Shown: positions 7,927-18,064, numbered from the stretch's first letter. The stretch: DNA of 43,817 bases from Prevotella sp. (GCA_023666665.1 JAMPBN010000007.1:1-43817); one strand, 5' to 3'. Program-made: numbers and translations. The notes: generated by a model from the sequence alone, not told the origin.

Positions 7927-10449
7927 ATGAAAATGAAAAATATTTTATTTGCAGCCTCTCTGTTGCTCTCTATAAATACAATCAATGCGGTTTCGCCCGT
8001 AACTTCAGAATCTAATCCCGACGGTGCACTCTCGGGGCGCAATATCGCACTTTGGCAGAGTCATGGACGATATTATGACGCTGCTGAGGACAGATGGAAA
8101 TGGCAACGTTGCCGTCTGTTTGGAACTGTTGAAGACATTTACACGCGTTCATATGTAGTGCCATATCTTGTGCCGATGCTCGAAAACGCAGGGGCTTACG
8201 TTATGCTGCCCCGCGAACGCGATGCCAATCCCTACGAGGTTGTTATAGACAATCCGACCGAACATAACGGAAAACATAAATGGCACGAAAGCAAAACTCC
8301 GGGTTTTGCAGTAGTCAACGGCGTATTGACCGATTCCATTAACCCTTTCACGCTTGGCACTGCACGCTATGTTAAGACCATAAAAGATGCTGAAAAAGCT
8401 TCAACTGCATCATGGCGCGGTGAGATTCCCGAAACAGGAGAATATGCCGTATATGTAAGCTATCCCAAACTTGAAAAAGCAATTACTGATGCTAAATACA
8501 CTGTGCATACTGCCGTTGGCGATAAAGTTTTCAGTGTAAATCAGAAAATGAGCACAGGTACTTGGGTTTATTTAGGTACTTTTCCTTTTGCAGCGTCAAA
8601 ACACTCAGAGACCTTGGTATCATTATCTAATGTTACCAATGAAACCGGAGAGGTTGGAGCAGATGCCGTAAGAATTGGTGGCGGAATGGGAAACGTGGCC
8701 CGCAATGGTCAGATTAGCGGAATGCCGCGCTGGGCCGAAGCATCGCGCTACTGGCTTCAATATGCCGGAATGCCCGACTCCGTATATGCCAACCAAGAGG
8801 GCGATTATCGCGATGATATATTTTGCCGTCCCCAATGGGTTAACTATATGCGCGATGAGCTTAACGTTCCTATAGACCTCATTATGGCATTCCACTCAGA
8901 TGCAGGAACGCTTGGCGGAGACTCCATAGTCGGAACTCTCGGAATATATTATACTCAAAAGAAACGTGGCCAGTTCACTGACGGCCGCACAAAGATGCTA
9001 AATGAAAAGTTGGCAAAGTCGATTGTCAATTCCGTCGTTGGTGATATACGTCAGAATTATGATTCCCGATGGGAAATGCGCAAGCTGAAAGATGCAAAAT
9101 ACGTTGAGGCTCGAGTTCCGGAAGTTCCGACGATGTTGCTCGAACTATTATCGCATCAGAATCTTACGGATATGCGCTACGGTCTTGACCCTCAGTTCAA
9201 GTTTGACGTTTCACGTGCTGTATATAAGGGGATATTGCGATACCTCGCCGATCAGAAATTGGCCAAATATATTGTGCAACCTCTTGCTCCATCGAAAATG
9301 TCGCTGACAGAAATATCTGCAGGGCGTTACCGTTTGAGTTGGAAGCCGACTACGGATCCATTGGAGCCAACGGCTATGCCTACCCATTACATAGTAGAAG
9401 CGCGCGAAGGTGAATTTTTCAAGCCATTGTGTGAAACAGCCGAAACTGAATTGTTTGTTGAAATACCTGAGGGCAAATTGCTGAGCTATCGCGTAATTGC
9501 CACAAATGGAGGCGGCCAAAGTTTCCCCTCAGAGATTCTTGCTGCAGGATATGTGAGAAACTCGAAGGCAACTGTAACAGTGGTCAACGGTTTTACCCGC
9601 ATTGCTGCGCCTGATGTATTTGTGGCTGATTCTCTCGCTGGTTTTGGTTTATCTGACCCGGGAGTAGCCGACGGAATAAATCTTGCATACACTGGAGCGC
9701 AATATGATTTTGATCGATCCAAGCTGTGGGTTCATGATGACCAGCCCGGTTTTGGAGCTTCGCTGGCCGATATGGAGATGAAACCTGTTTTTGGCAATTC
9801 ATTTGACTATGTGGTAACACATGGCCGCGCCATAATGGCCGCAGGATATTCTTTTGACAGTCAGTCAGTCGGCGCCTTTGCCAACAGCGATAATCGACCG
9901 GACTTGGTTGACTTGATTCTTGGACTGCAAAAAGAAACCAAAATTGGAGTTGGAGAGCGTCCGTCAGCGCATCACACGTTTCCCATCGAACTTCAAAATC
10001 GCCTCTCAACTTTGGCGGATAATAACGTGCCGATGTTCGTCAGCGGGTCATATATAGCATCAGATTCAAAAGACAATGAATCAATTGCATTCCTGCAAAA
10101 GGTGCTTGGCATAAAGCTACGTTCCGACAGAGGCTCATCTACGGGAAGCGTCAGTGAGGTGAAGTCAATATTTTCATCTTATTTCCAGGGCGGAACATTT
10201 ACCTATTCCACCATTTTGGCGCAGCAGCCGTATGCAGTAACCTCACCCGACGCAATTATACCCGGCTCGACATTGGCAGCCACGTTTATGCGCTATGACG
10301 ACAATCAGTCATCGGCAGCAGTTGCATTCTCCGGTGCATCAAATAAAGTTGTAACTCTCGGTTTTCCCTTTGAGGCAGTAACCCAAACTGCCAAACGTCA
10401 AATTCTTATGAACCAGATTTTAAATTTCCTATATGATACGTCTAAATAA
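7927..10449 (+). CDS. Secreted N-acetylmuramoyl-L-alanine amidase with golvesin-like insert and FN3-like domain
   Basis: From ATG 7927 the product is 840 aa with a signal peptide (MKMKNILFAASLLLSINTINA). Segments of an Amidase_3-type zinc amidase are recognisable: SHGRYY with ENAGAYVMLPRERD near the N-terminus, IMAFHSDAG in the middle, and TMLLELLSHQN carrying the catalytic Glu. Between the first two lies a beta-rich insert of about 140 residues (GFAVVNGVLTDSIN to GADAVRIGGG), like the golvesin C-terminal domain found in Bacteroidetes 'xanthan lyase' proteins. A fibronectin type III-like domain follows (about 470-560), then a C-terminal region of about 270 residues that I cannot assign. It probably cleaves peptide stems from glycan chains in the periplasm or at the surface. 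It overlaps the glycosyltransferase gene by 17 nt and opens the envelope operon. The ORF extends upstream to 7783, but that part overlaps metF and precedes the signal peptide. Confidence 0.8.
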   Translation: MKMKNILFAASLLLSINTINAVSPVTSESNPDGALSGRNIALWQSHGRYYDAAEDRWKWQRCRLFGTVEDIYTRSYVVPYLVPMLENAGAYVMLPRERDANPYEVVIDNPTEHNGKHKWHESKTPGFAVVNGVLTDSINPFTLGTARYVKTIKDAEKASTASWRGEIPETGEYAVYVSYPKLEKAITDAKYTVHTAVGDKVFSVNQKMSTGTWVYLGTFPFAASKHSETLVSLSNVTNETGEVGADAVRIGGGMGNVARNGQISGMPRWAEASRYWLQYAGMPDSVYANQEGDYRDDIFCRPQWVNYMRDELNVPIDLIMAFHSDAGTLGGDSIVGTLGIYYTQKKRGQFTDGRTKMLNEKLAKSIVNSVVGDIRQNYDSRWEMRKLKDAKYVEARVPEVPTMLLELLSHQNLTDMRYGLDPQFKFDVSRAVYKGILRYLADQKLAKYIVQPLAPSKMSLTEISAGRYRLSWKPTTDPLEPTAMPTHYIVEAREGEFFKPLCETAETELFVEIPEGKLLSYRVIATNGGGQSFPSEILAAGYVRNSKATVTVVNGFTRIAAPDVFVADSLAGFGLSDPGVADGINLAYTGAQYDFDRSKLWVHDDQPGFGASLADMEMKPVFGNSFDYVVTHGRAIMAAGYSFDSQSVGAFANSDNRPDLVDLILGLQKETKIGVGERPSAHHTFPIELQNRLSTLADNNVPMFVSGSYIASDSKDNESIAFLQKVLGIKLRSDRGSSTGSVSEVKSIFSSYFQGGTFTYSTILAQQPYAVTSPDAIIPGSTLAATFMRYDDNQSSAAVAFSGASNKVVTLGFPFEAVTQTAKRQILMNQILNFLYDTSK

Positions 10450-11704
10450 TTACTCAACTCAGGAACTGAAACGAGTTGCCAAACTGGCGGAAGATGAATA
10501 CACTCTGCTCTGTCTGACTGCAGAGGAAGTGGTTTCGTTAGATACGCACCGACTTGAGCAAATTGCCCGCGATTGCGATGCGTTGGCCGTTTATGGCAAT
10601 TATGTAAAGGACGGTGAGGTTTGCAAACTCACAGATATGCAACGCGGCTCGGTTCGCGATGACTTTGACTTTGGTCCGGTGATGCTTGTCAACACTGTTG
10701 CATTACAACAAGTTGCGGCTGAAATGCCTGAGCTAAACAACGCGGCATTTTATGCCCTTTGTCTAAGGTTTTATGCCAACATAGAGTTCTGTCCGGAAAT
10801 CGTTTCTGTAATGAAAACTACAAAAAAAGAAATCGCCGGAGGAGAGGAACAATTTCGCTACGTAGACCCACGAAATCGTGAGTCTCAGATTGAAAAAGAA
10901 AATGTATTTACCCAATTTCTCCAGGCAATCGGAGCAGACGTTGAACCCGGTCTGCCGGTGAGCCACGATGGGGAGTTCCCTGTAGAGGCTTCGGTGATTA
11001 TTCCTGTCAAAAACAGAGCAAAAACCATCGGAGATGCAATTCGCAGCGCCTTGTCGCAAAATACTGATTTCCCATTTAACGTGATTGTGGTTGACAATCA
11101 CTCTGACGACGGCACATCAGAATTGATTGAATCTATAGATGATATGAGATTGGTTCACCTGATTCCCGAACCCGGCCACGGCATTGGCGGCTGCTGGAAT
11201 GCAGCGCTTGATTCCGAATGTTGCGGACGTTTTGCCGTGCAGCTCGATTCTGATGATGTATATTCTTCGGAAAACACCTTGCAACTGATAGTTGACAAAT
11301 TTCGTGAAACTCAAGCAGCTTGCGTAATTGGCTCATACACGCTGACGGATTTTGACCTTAACGTAATTCCTCCTGGACTTATTGACCACAAGGAATGGAC
11401 TGACGACAATGGTGCCAATAATGCGCTGCGCATCAATGGACTTGGAGCGCCACGCGCATTCTTTACGCCAATTGCCCGTAAACTGCGCTTCCCCGATGTC
11501 AGCTATGGCGAGGACTATGCAATGGTATTACGTCTTACACGAAAGTATCGCCTTGCGCGAATTTTCGACTCGCTCTATTTCTGCCGCCGCTGGGGCGGAA
11601 ACTCCGACTCCAACCTCAGCCGCGACAAAATAAATGCCAACAATACGTATAAAGACTGGATTCGCTCAGTAGAAATAGTTGCCCGTCGAAATGCTAAACA
11701 TTGA
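10433..11704 (+). CDS. Glycosyltransferase family 2 protein
   Basis: This 423-aa protein has a GT-A domain beginning near residue 186 (EASVIIPVKNRAKTIGDAI). It continues with VIVVDNHSDDGTSE (nucleotide binding) and VQLDSDDVY, the DXD-type metal and sugar-nucleotide site. The final third (YGEDYAMVLRLTRKYR) has the ED motif common in inverting GT2 enzymes. The first 180 residues are not recognised and could recognise the acceptor. There is no signal peptide or membrane helix, so it is probably cytoplasmic or peripheral. It overlaps the amidase gene by 17 nt and the next gene by 14 nt, so the five-gene run is co-transcribed and tightly coupled. The donor and acceptor cannot be told from sequence. 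Confidence 0.85.
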   Translation: MIRLNNYSTQELKRVAKLAEDEYTLLCLTAEEVVSLDTHRLEQIARDCDALAVYGNYVKDGEVCKLTDMQRGSVRDDFDFGPVMLVNTVALQQVAAEMPELNNAAFYALCLRFYANIEFCPEIVSVMKTTKKEIAGGEEQFRYVDPRNRESQIEKENVFTQFLQAIGADVEPGLPVSHDGEFPVEASVIIPVKNRAKTIGDAIRSALSQNTDFPFNVIVVDNHSDDGTSELIESIDDMRLVHLIPEPGHGIGGCWNAALDSECCGRFAVQLDSDDVYSSENTLQLIVDKFRETQAACVIGSYTLTDFDLNVIPPGLIDHKEWTDDNGANNALRINGLGAPRAFFTPIARKLRFPDVSYGEDYAMVLRLTRKYRLARIFDSLYFCRRWGGNSDSNLSRDKINANNTYKDWIRSVEIVARRNAKH

Positions 11705-13556
11705 AGATTTTTTCAAAAAGCAACTGGCAATTTGGCCTGAGGTTGCTGCCCGTTATGAGGCGCTGAAAAATGTTGAGGTCAAAAACGTTGGAGACCATTG
11801 CGTGCAGTTCAATCCGGCGCGAGCGGTGTCTACCGCCGCCAAGGTTGATGCTGCAAGCATTGCCGCCCGACCATGTTTTTTGTGTGCCGAAAACCGACCG
11901 AAAGAGCAAATCGCTTTGGAGTGGGGCGACTATGAAATCCTCGTCAATCCCTTTCCGATTTTTCCGGGACATCTTACCATAGCTGCGAAAACGCATATCC
12001 CGCAGACTCTCGAAAGGCGTTTCGAGGATATGCAGAAACTGAGCCGTCAGCTTCCGGGTTATACTCTTTTTTTTAACGGCGCGAAAGCCGGAGCTTCTGC
12101 TCCCGACCATATGCACTTCCAGGCTGTGCCGAGCGAGTATATGCGCGTAAGCAATAAATATTTCAGCTATAAATTAAACGAAGATTTCACACCGGAATTT
12201 CTTGACCCGATGATTAACATAGTCTGCACCAATGGTGGAGCTATTGCAATTCCGCGCACAAAGCATCGACCTGACTGCTACGGCGACCTGCTTGTAAGCC
12301 CGGCCTCAATAGACCTGTGCGGAACGCTGATTGCCGTCAGACGCGAAGATTTTGACCGTCTTGACTCCAAGTTGGTTGACTCTATCATTCGTGAGGTAAC
12401 TTTCCAAGAGCCGATTATCTACGTTGAATTATGCTCGCGCGGTCCTCATCAAGTCGTTGAAAACGGCGACGGTACTGTAACGGTCAAAAACCTTCTGATT
12501 GGCGACAACTTTCATTGGGAGCGATTGCAACGCCACACATTTTCGGGCAGCGTAATCTTTGACAAAGAAAGAGCATATAATCGCATACCTATCGAAGAGT
12601 ATCTGAAATCAGTGATTTCATCAGAGATGTCGGCCAACAGTTCTTTTGAGTTGCTGAAAACCCACGCTATAATTTCCCGAAGCTGGGTATGGCACCAAAT
12701 GCGTATAAACCGAAAACCTCTGACTTTTAAAGAAGAACCCATTCTCAGTGATGAAGAGCGTAAAGTTTGGTACGATGGTTATAACCATATACATTGCGAT
12801 GTATGTTCCGACGACCATTGCCAACGCTATCAAGGTATTGACCGAATCAATGATATGGTAGCCGAAGCCGTGGAACAGACTCGCGGAATGATGTTGACCT
12901 GCAATGGGGAAATTTGCGATGCACGTTTCTCAAAATGTTGCGGCGGTGCATTTGAACGCTTTGAAACCTGTTGGGATAACGACCCTCACCCATACTTGCT
13001 TGAAGGCCGAGACTCTGCACCGGGTGAGCCATTGCCCGATTTGACTGACGAAGACGACGCGCGTCGTTGGATACTTTCCCGCCCTAAATCTTTCTGCGGA
13101 AACGTTTCAGATAACGTACTGAATCAGGTGCTGAACAACTTTGACCGCGAAACAACCCCTGACTTCTATCGCTGGACCGTTAGATACTCCCAACTCGGTT
13201 TGTCAGCACTCATCAAAGAAAAGCTGCATCAAGATTTAGGTATGATTTTGGAGTTGCGTCCACTCAAACGCGGTGTTTCCGGCAGAATTTTCCAACTCGA
13301 AATAGTTGGCGAAAAAGCGAGTATGATAATCGGGAAAGAACTGTTAATCCGTAGTGTACTAAGCCCGACTCATCTCTACAGCTCGGCTTTCGTGATTGAC
13401 CGTGACGGCACAGACTTCGTTCTACACGGTGCAGGGTGGGGACATGGTGTCGGCCTCTGCCAAATTGGCGCAGCACAAATAGCCGAACTATGTTATTCAC
13501 ATCAGGAGATTCTTGCCCATTATTATCCGGGAACAACGCTTGAACGTATTTATTGA
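11691..13556 (+). CDS. DUF4922 (HIT-like) / SpoIID-LytB domain fusion protein
   Basis: The 621-aa product from ATG 11691 has two parts. The N-terminal half resembles DUF4922, a HIT-superfamily fold related to ADP-glucose/GDP-galactose phosphorylases. It has paired Cys in RPCFLCAENRP, the segment NPFPIFPGHLTIA and a histidine triad-like PDHMHFQAVP. The C-terminal half is SpoIID/LytB-like: IPIEEYLKSVISSEMSANSS, HAIISRSWVWHQ, a Cys-rich insert (HCDVCSDDHCQRYQG), SKCCGGAFE and the terminal GWGHGVGLCQIGAAQIAE. SpoIID proteins are lytic transglycosylases acting on denuded glycan. The fusion of a nucleotide-sugar type domain with a murein hydrolase, without a visible signal peptide, is puzzling but recurrent in Bacteroidales as I recall. 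An earlier TTG at 11679 is a possible alternative start. It overlaps the glycosyltransferase gene. Confidence 0.8.
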   Translation: MLNIEDFFKKQLAIWPEVAARYEALKNVEVKNVGDHCVQFNPARAVSTAAKVDAASIAARPCFLCAENRPKEQIALEWGDYEILVNPFPIFPGHLTIAAKTHIPQTLERRFEDMQKLSRQLPGYTLFFNGAKAGASAPDHMHFQAVPSEYMRVSNKYFSYKLNEDFTPEFLDPMINIVCTNGGAIAIPRTKHRPDCYGDLLVSPASIDLCGTLIAVRREDFDRLDSKLVDSIIREVTFQEPIIYVELCSRGPHQVVENGDGTVTVKNLLIGDNFHWERLQRHTFSGSVIFDKERAYNRIPIEEYLKSVISSEMSANSSFELLKTHAIISRSWVWHQMRINRKPLTFKEEPILSDEERKVWYDGYNHIHCDVCSDDHCQRYQGIDRINDMVAEAVEQTRGMMLTCNGEICDARFSKCCGGAFERFETCWDNDPHPYLLEGRDSAPGEPLPDLTDEDDARRWILSRPKSFCGNVSDNVLNQVLNNFDRETTPDFYRWTVRYSQLGLSALIKEKLHQDLGMILELRPLKRGVSGRIFQLEIVGEKASMIIGKELLIRSVLSPTHLYSSAFVIDRDGTDFVLHGAGWGHGVGLCQIGAAQIAELCYSHQEILAHYYPGTTLERIY

Positions 13557-13589
13557 ACATTGGCACGCCTTTTGCTATTTTAATTATGT

Positions 13590-15719
13590 ATGAATACGTA
13601 TGAATATAAAGAGGCGGTCGAAAACGCACTGAACAATCGTAACTTCCACGAAACATTCCGCCTGCTCCGCGTGATGTTATCTGCCGACAATTGGAGACAA
13701 CGTGCTGATATTGAAGGTGCTGAAGAAGACTATAGCCGCATCGTTGACTATGCTCTTTCCGGAGCGCCTGACCCCTCGCGTGAAGCTCAAATTTCCGCGC
13801 TCATCACACGTATTTATTCCATTCTGGACCTGTTGCTGCGTGAGAGCCTTATCGCAGAGCATAATTCATTGTATTTCAGCGTGGCACGGACGTTGCGGCT
13901 TCGTCGCAACGAGACGCTCGTTACGGTGATTGAAGAATACGTTGCTGCCTCCCGTTCTCTTGCAAAACTTACAGGGTCAACTGATGCCGAGCGCCGACAA
14001 GCCGAAGACCTTGAAGAACGGCTTTTTGAAAGGATTTGGACCACAGTGCCATTGTCGTTTGACGAGTGCTCCGCAATCCGCAAATTTATGTCTGACGACT
14101 TGGTTTCTCAAACGGTTAAGGCAATGACAGTCGGGGCTTTGACTATGTCATTATTGCAATTTTATAGCGAACCGACATTGCGATTGCTCCTTGAATTGGC
14201 AAAACCCGAATCGGATTCAGAAATACGTATTCGTGCCACGGTAGGTGCCGTATTAGTTATGGCCCGCTGGCCACAGCGCTCCAACACTGTTGCGGTTAAT
14301 CGGCAACTTGACACTCTCCGCGAGGTTTCGACTTGGCAACGCGATGTTGAGCAGACAATTATGTCGATAATACGTGCTGCCGACGTTGAAAAACTTTCCA
14401 AAACTCTGCGCGACGAAATCATTCCCGAGATGATGAAATTGCGGCCCGATATTGAACGTCACATCAAAGAATCAGGCTTTGACCCGGCTGAAATGGAGAT
14501 GAACCCGGAGTGGGAAGAGATGCTTGAAAAATCGGGTTTGAACGAAAAGATGCGCAAACTTCAGGAGATGCAGGAAGACGGAGGCGACTTGTTCTATCCG
14601 ATGTTTCAGATGCTGAAGTCATTCCCATTCTTCAACCATATATCTCATTGGTTTTTGCCATTCACCACCTCGCGCCGCGATGTGAGAGATGCTCTTGGCC
14701 ACGATGCCGCTCTTGAGGTAATGCTTGAACAATCGCCAATGATGTGTGCATCCGACAAATATTCCTTTGCATTGTCGGTAACACGCATTCCCGAAGCGCA
14801 AAAGCAGATGCTGATGACGCAACTCAGCGAAGCGGCGGCAATGCCGATTGCCAATGAACAGCGGCCCGCAAAAGATGTTATTCGAGCATATATTCACGAT
14901 TTATATCGCTTTTTCAATCTTTTCCGCCGTTCAGGGGAATTTGTAAACCCATTTAAGTCACCAATAAATCCGGCAGAGATTCCCGCCTTGGCAGCAGATT
15001 TCAACGAACAAGACAAACTGCGACTTCTCGGCGAATTCTACTTCAAACACGGACAATTTGACCAAGCGTTGACGCTTTTCCGTACGGTTTCCTCGCCAGA
15101 TCTTGCCTTGCATCAGAAAATGGGGCACGCACTCCAACGCCTTGGTCTGCTCGAAGATGCAATAAAGGAATATGAACATGCCGAACTGCTCGCGCCGGAA
15201 TCCGAGTGGACTCTGACCCGCCTTGCAAGACTGAACAAGCATCTTGGCCGACATCAAAAAGCTCTTGAGTACTATAACAAGATTGAGGTAATTGCACCCG
15301 ACAAACCGGCCACGGCTCTTGCAATGGGTCATTGCTTCCTGGAGCTCAATGAATTACGTGAATCATTGCATTACTTCTATAAAGCGGAGATGCTTGATGA
15401 GAAGTCGACCAAAGCTTTGCGCCCCATTGCGTGGGTGTCATTCCTAAATAAAGATTATGACACGGCTCAGCAATATCTTACGCGTATTCTTTCCGAACTC
15501 ACTCCCGAGCCGGCAGATTACCTGAATATGGGACACCTTGCACTGGTTCAGGGCAATATTCGCGAAGCTGTCAACTACTATAGTTTAAGTACTCCGGAAC
15601 TCTCTAAACTCGATCAGATGATTGCCGAAGATATGCCATTACTAAGGCAGTCGGGCATTGATGTTTCCTTAATTCCTCTAATTTTAGACACAATCAGATA
15701 TAAAAATGATAGCAAATAA
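13590..15719 (+). CDS. Tetratricopeptide repeat protein
   Basis: This 709-aa protein lacks a signal peptide and obvious membrane helices. The last 250 residues contain TPR-like helical pairs: KLRLLGEFYFKHGQFDQALT, MGHALQRLGLLEDAIKEYEH, LARLNKHLGRHQKALEYYNK, MGHCFLELNELRESLHYFYK and MGHLALVQGNIREAVNYYS. The first 450 residues are helical and charged without a family I can name. TPR arrays scaffold protein complexes; the partner here is unknown. The gene lies 33 nt after the SpoIID fusion and overlaps the M3 peptidase by 14 nt (AAAATGATAGCAAATAA), so it is translationally coupled to it. ATG 13590 was chosen; an ATG 4 nt earlier is out of frame. Confidence 0.8.
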   Translation: MNTYEYKEAVENALNNRNFHETFRLLRVMLSADNWRQRADIEGAEEDYSRIVDYALSGAPDPSREAQISALITRIYSILDLLLRESLIAEHNSLYFSVARTLRLRRNETLVTVIEEYVAASRSLAKLTGSTDAERRQAEDLEERLFERIWTTVPLSFDECSAIRKFMSDDLVSQTVKAMTVGALTMSLLQFYSEPTLRLLLELAKPESDSEIRIRATVGAVLVMARWPQRSNTVAVNRQLDTLREVSTWQRDVEQTIMSIIRAADVEKLSKTLRDEIIPEMMKLRPDIERHIKESGFDPAEMEMNPEWEEMLEKSGLNEKMRKLQEMQEDGGDLFYPMFQMLKSFPFFNHISHWFLPFTTSRRDVRDALGHDAALEVMLEQSPMMCASDKYSFALSVTRIPEAQKQMLMTQLSEAAAMPIANEQRPAKDVIRAYIHDLYRFFNLFRRSGEFVNPFKSPINPAEIPALAADFNEQDKLRLLGEFYFKHGQFDQALTLFRTVSSPDLALHQKMGHALQRLGLLEDAIKEYEHAELLAPESEWTLTRLARLNKHLGRHQKALEYYNKIEVIAPDKPATALAMGHCFLELNELRESLHYFYKAEMLDEKSTKALRPIAWVSFLNKDYDTAQQYLTRILSELTPEPADYLNMGHLALVQGNIREAVNYYSLSTPELSKLDQMIAEDMPLLRQSGIDVSLIPLILDTIRYKNDSK

Positions 15720-17703
15720 TCCTCTCCTCAGTTCTTTTGAACTGCCTCCTTTCGATTTGGTTAAAAACGAACACTTTCTCCCGGCCATTGAAAGCGGTAT
15801 CAGTTCCGCACTGGCCGAAATAGACCTGATAACCAACAATGCCGAGCAGCCGACGTTTGCCAACACCATAGAGGCACTGGAGCGGACAGGTAACGAACTT
15901 GACCGCACACTCGGAGTTTTTTATCCATTGCTCTCGGCCAATGCAGATGATGAGCTGATGGAAATTTCTCTTAAAGCCTCGCAACTGCTGAGTGATTACT
16001 CCACTAAAATATCTCTTAACGAACAGCTTTTTGAACGCATACGAAAAGTCTACGACCAACGAAACAGCCTGACACTAAGCGACCCTCAAAGTAAACTTTT
16101 AGAGGATACCTATCTAAGCTTCACTCGCTCAGGTGCCGCTCTTCAAGGAACTGACAGAGAGCGTTATCGCGAAATATCCGCGCGTTTGAGCGAGTTGACT
16201 ACCGCCTTTGGTCAGAATGTCAAAAAGGAATTGGCACGCTATTCTCTGGAGCTTACAGTAGAACAGACCGAAGGACTTCCTCAATGGCTCATTGAACAGA
16301 TGGTTGAGAATGCTCGGGAGCGAAAATCGTCAGCTCCATATGTGTTGACCCTGCAAGCGCCCGAATATATGGCATTTATGCGTTTGTCGCCTTTTGACGA
16401 CTTGCGCAAACAGCTGTATTTGATGTATTCGCGCAGAAACACGTCGGGAGAGTACTCAAATATAGAAGTGGTAAAGGAGATTGTTTCTTTGCGTCTGGAG
16501 GAAGCTAAGTTGCTTGGTTATGACACATTTGCTGACTTCAAGCTTGCCCGGACTATGGCCAAGAAACCTGAAGCCGCACTCGGATTGCTTGACCAATTGT
16601 GCGAGGCATATCTTCCGGCGCTAAAACAAGAGCTGACAGACCTTCGCGATTTTGCCGGCGAAGATATAACACCTTGGAACTATGCGTATCATTCGAACTT
16701 GCTGCGCAAAGCCACGTATAATTTTGACCCGGAGGTAATGCGCCCTTACTTTGAACTGAATGCAGTGATTTTAGGAGTGTTCGGGCTTGCAGAGCGACTT
16801 TATGGAATCAAATTCTCGTCGCGAACTGATGTCCCGGTGTATCATCCCGACGTTAAGGTGTTTGAAGTCAATGATTCAAATGGCTCACCCCTCGGACTGC
16901 TCTACACTGACTTTTTCCCTCGCGCTGGGCGTAAAAGCCCGGGAGCATGGATGACAGATTTCCGTGAGGCAGACGGCAACACTCGCCCTCAGGTCAATAT
17001 AGTGATGAATTTTACAAAGCCAACGGCTGAGCGTCCGTCTTTGCTGTCGCCCGGTGAGGTGACCACTTTCCTCCACGAATTTGGTCATTCACTGCATTCA
17101 CTGCTGACACGCACAACGTATAAATCGCAGGCCGGTACTAACGTTGACCGCGATTTCGTGGAATTGCCGTCGCAGTTCAATGAGAACTTTTTCTACTCTC
17201 GAGAGTTCCTTTCAGGCTTTGCACGCCACTACCAGACCGGCGAACCGCTCCCCGAGGAGCTTTATCAGCAGATGATAGCCTCGCGCCGTTTCGGCGCTGC
17301 GTATGCTTGTATCCGTCAGCTTAACTTCGGCTATCTGGATTTCGGATTTCACACGGTTACTGAACCTATTTCAGATGTTGAATCGGTTGAGCTTGCAGCT
17401 ACCACCAAAACCGAAATTTTCCCTCATATTGACGGTGCGCTGATAGCAACATCATTTGGCCACATTTTCTCCGGCGGTTATGCCGCCGGCTACTATTCAT
17501 ATAAGTGGGCCGAAGTTCTTGATGCCGACGCATTTGCCTATTTTGAAGAAAACGGATTGTATAATACCGAGTTGGCTGCCTCTTTCCGCAACAATATATT
17601 GGAGCGTGGAGGATCAGCACCCGCAGATGAGCTATACCGTGCATTTCGCGGTAGAGATGCGTCGATTGACGCTCTGATGCGCCGTGACGGCATTACTTCT
17701 TGA
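15706..17703 (+). CDS. M3 family oligopeptidase / dipeptidyl carboxypeptidase (cytoplasmic type)
   Basis: This 665-aa zinc peptidase is of the Dcp/oligopeptidase A group. HEFGH at residues 457-461 (FLHEFGHSLHSLL) supplies two zinc His and the catalytic Glu. The downstream NVDRDFVELPSQFNENF provides the third ligand, and SGGYAAGYYSYKWAEVLDAD is the usual substrate-binding Gly/Tyr loop. There is no signal peptide, so it should degrade short peptides in the cytoplasm. Its start lies inside the TPR gene (14-nt overlap). Its end overlaps the convergent DMT-like gene by 11 bp, leaving no room for a separate terminator. A second M3 gene with a signal peptide lies at 28914-31043. Confidence 0.92.
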   Translation: MIANNPLLSSFELPPFDLVKNEHFLPAIESGISSALAEIDLITNNAEQPTFANTIEALERTGNELDRTLGVFYPLLSANADDELMEISLKASQLLSDYSTKISLNEQLFERIRKVYDQRNSLTLSDPQSKLLEDTYLSFTRSGAALQGTDRERYREISARLSELTTAFGQNVKKELARYSLELTVEQTEGLPQWLIEQMVENARERKSSAPYVLTLQAPEYMAFMRLSPFDDLRKQLYLMYSRRNTSGEYSNIEVVKEIVSLRLEEAKLLGYDTFADFKLARTMAKKPEAALGLLDQLCEAYLPALKQELTDLRDFAGEDITPWNYAYHSNLLRKATYNFDPEVMRPYFELNAVILGVFGLAERLYGIKFSSRTDVPVYHPDVKVFEVNDSNGSPLGLLYTDFFPRAGRKSPGAWMTDFREADGNTRPQVNIVMNFTKPTAERPSLLSPGEVTTFLHEFGHSLHSLLTRTTYKSQAGTNVDRDFVELPSQFNENFFYSREFLSGFARHYQTGEPLPEELYQQMIASRRFGAAYACIRQLNFGYLDFGFHTVTEPISDVESVELAATTKTEIFPHIDGALIATSFGHIFSGGYAAGYYSYKWAEVLDADAFAYFEENGLYNTELAASFRNNILERGGSAPADELYRAFRGRDASIDALMRRDGITS

Positions 17704-18064
17704 AGGCAAAAAAAACTGCTAAAATCAGAAAGATGAAAGAGATGAAGTGATTACGTGTGAAGTGAGTGTCTTTAAACATAACTAATGTGAATATGGTAAA
17801 TACAATCAGCGTAATCACCTCCTGCATTACTTTCAGCTCAACCAGCGAGAACGGCCCTCCGTTTCCGTCAAACCCCATACGGTTGGCCGGAACTTGCAGA
17901 AAGTATTCCACCAGTGCTATGCCCCACGACAAGAGTACCACCACATACAGCGGCCAGTTTGTGGAGATTCCGGCAGTTTGGAGCTTGAGATGACCATACC
18001 ACGCAAATGTCATAAATATGTTTGCAAGCACCAGCAGAGCTATGGTTACAATCATTGTTTTCAT
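17693..18064 (-). CDS. DMT-superfamily membrane protein (DUF486-like)
   Basis: This is a small 123-aa membrane protein with four hydrophobic segments: IVTIALLVLANIFMTFAW, YVVVLLSWGIALVEYFLQV, ITLIVFTIFTLVMF and ISFIFLILAVFFAF. FAWYGHL and the VELKVMQEVITL stretch between helices resemble the DUF486 family of small DMT-like proteins, whose substrate is unknown. It overlaps rsmG by 4 nt (ATGA) and ends 11 bp inside the convergent M3 gene. It is the last gene of the GEVED-sulfatase-rsmG operon; no functional link to rsmG is evident. Confidence 0.75.
   Translation of the reverse strand: MKTMIVTIALLVLANIFMTFAWYGHLKLQTAGISTNWPLYVVVLLSWGIALVEYFLQVPANRMGFDGNGGPFSLVELKVMQEVITLIVFTIFTLVMFKDTHFTRNHFISFIFLILAVFFAFKK

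Noticed and set aside
7866-8042. 59-residue N-terminal extension of MetF
   Set aside because: It would run through the metF promoter and into the divergent amidase gene. The family starts near MTVVESIN.
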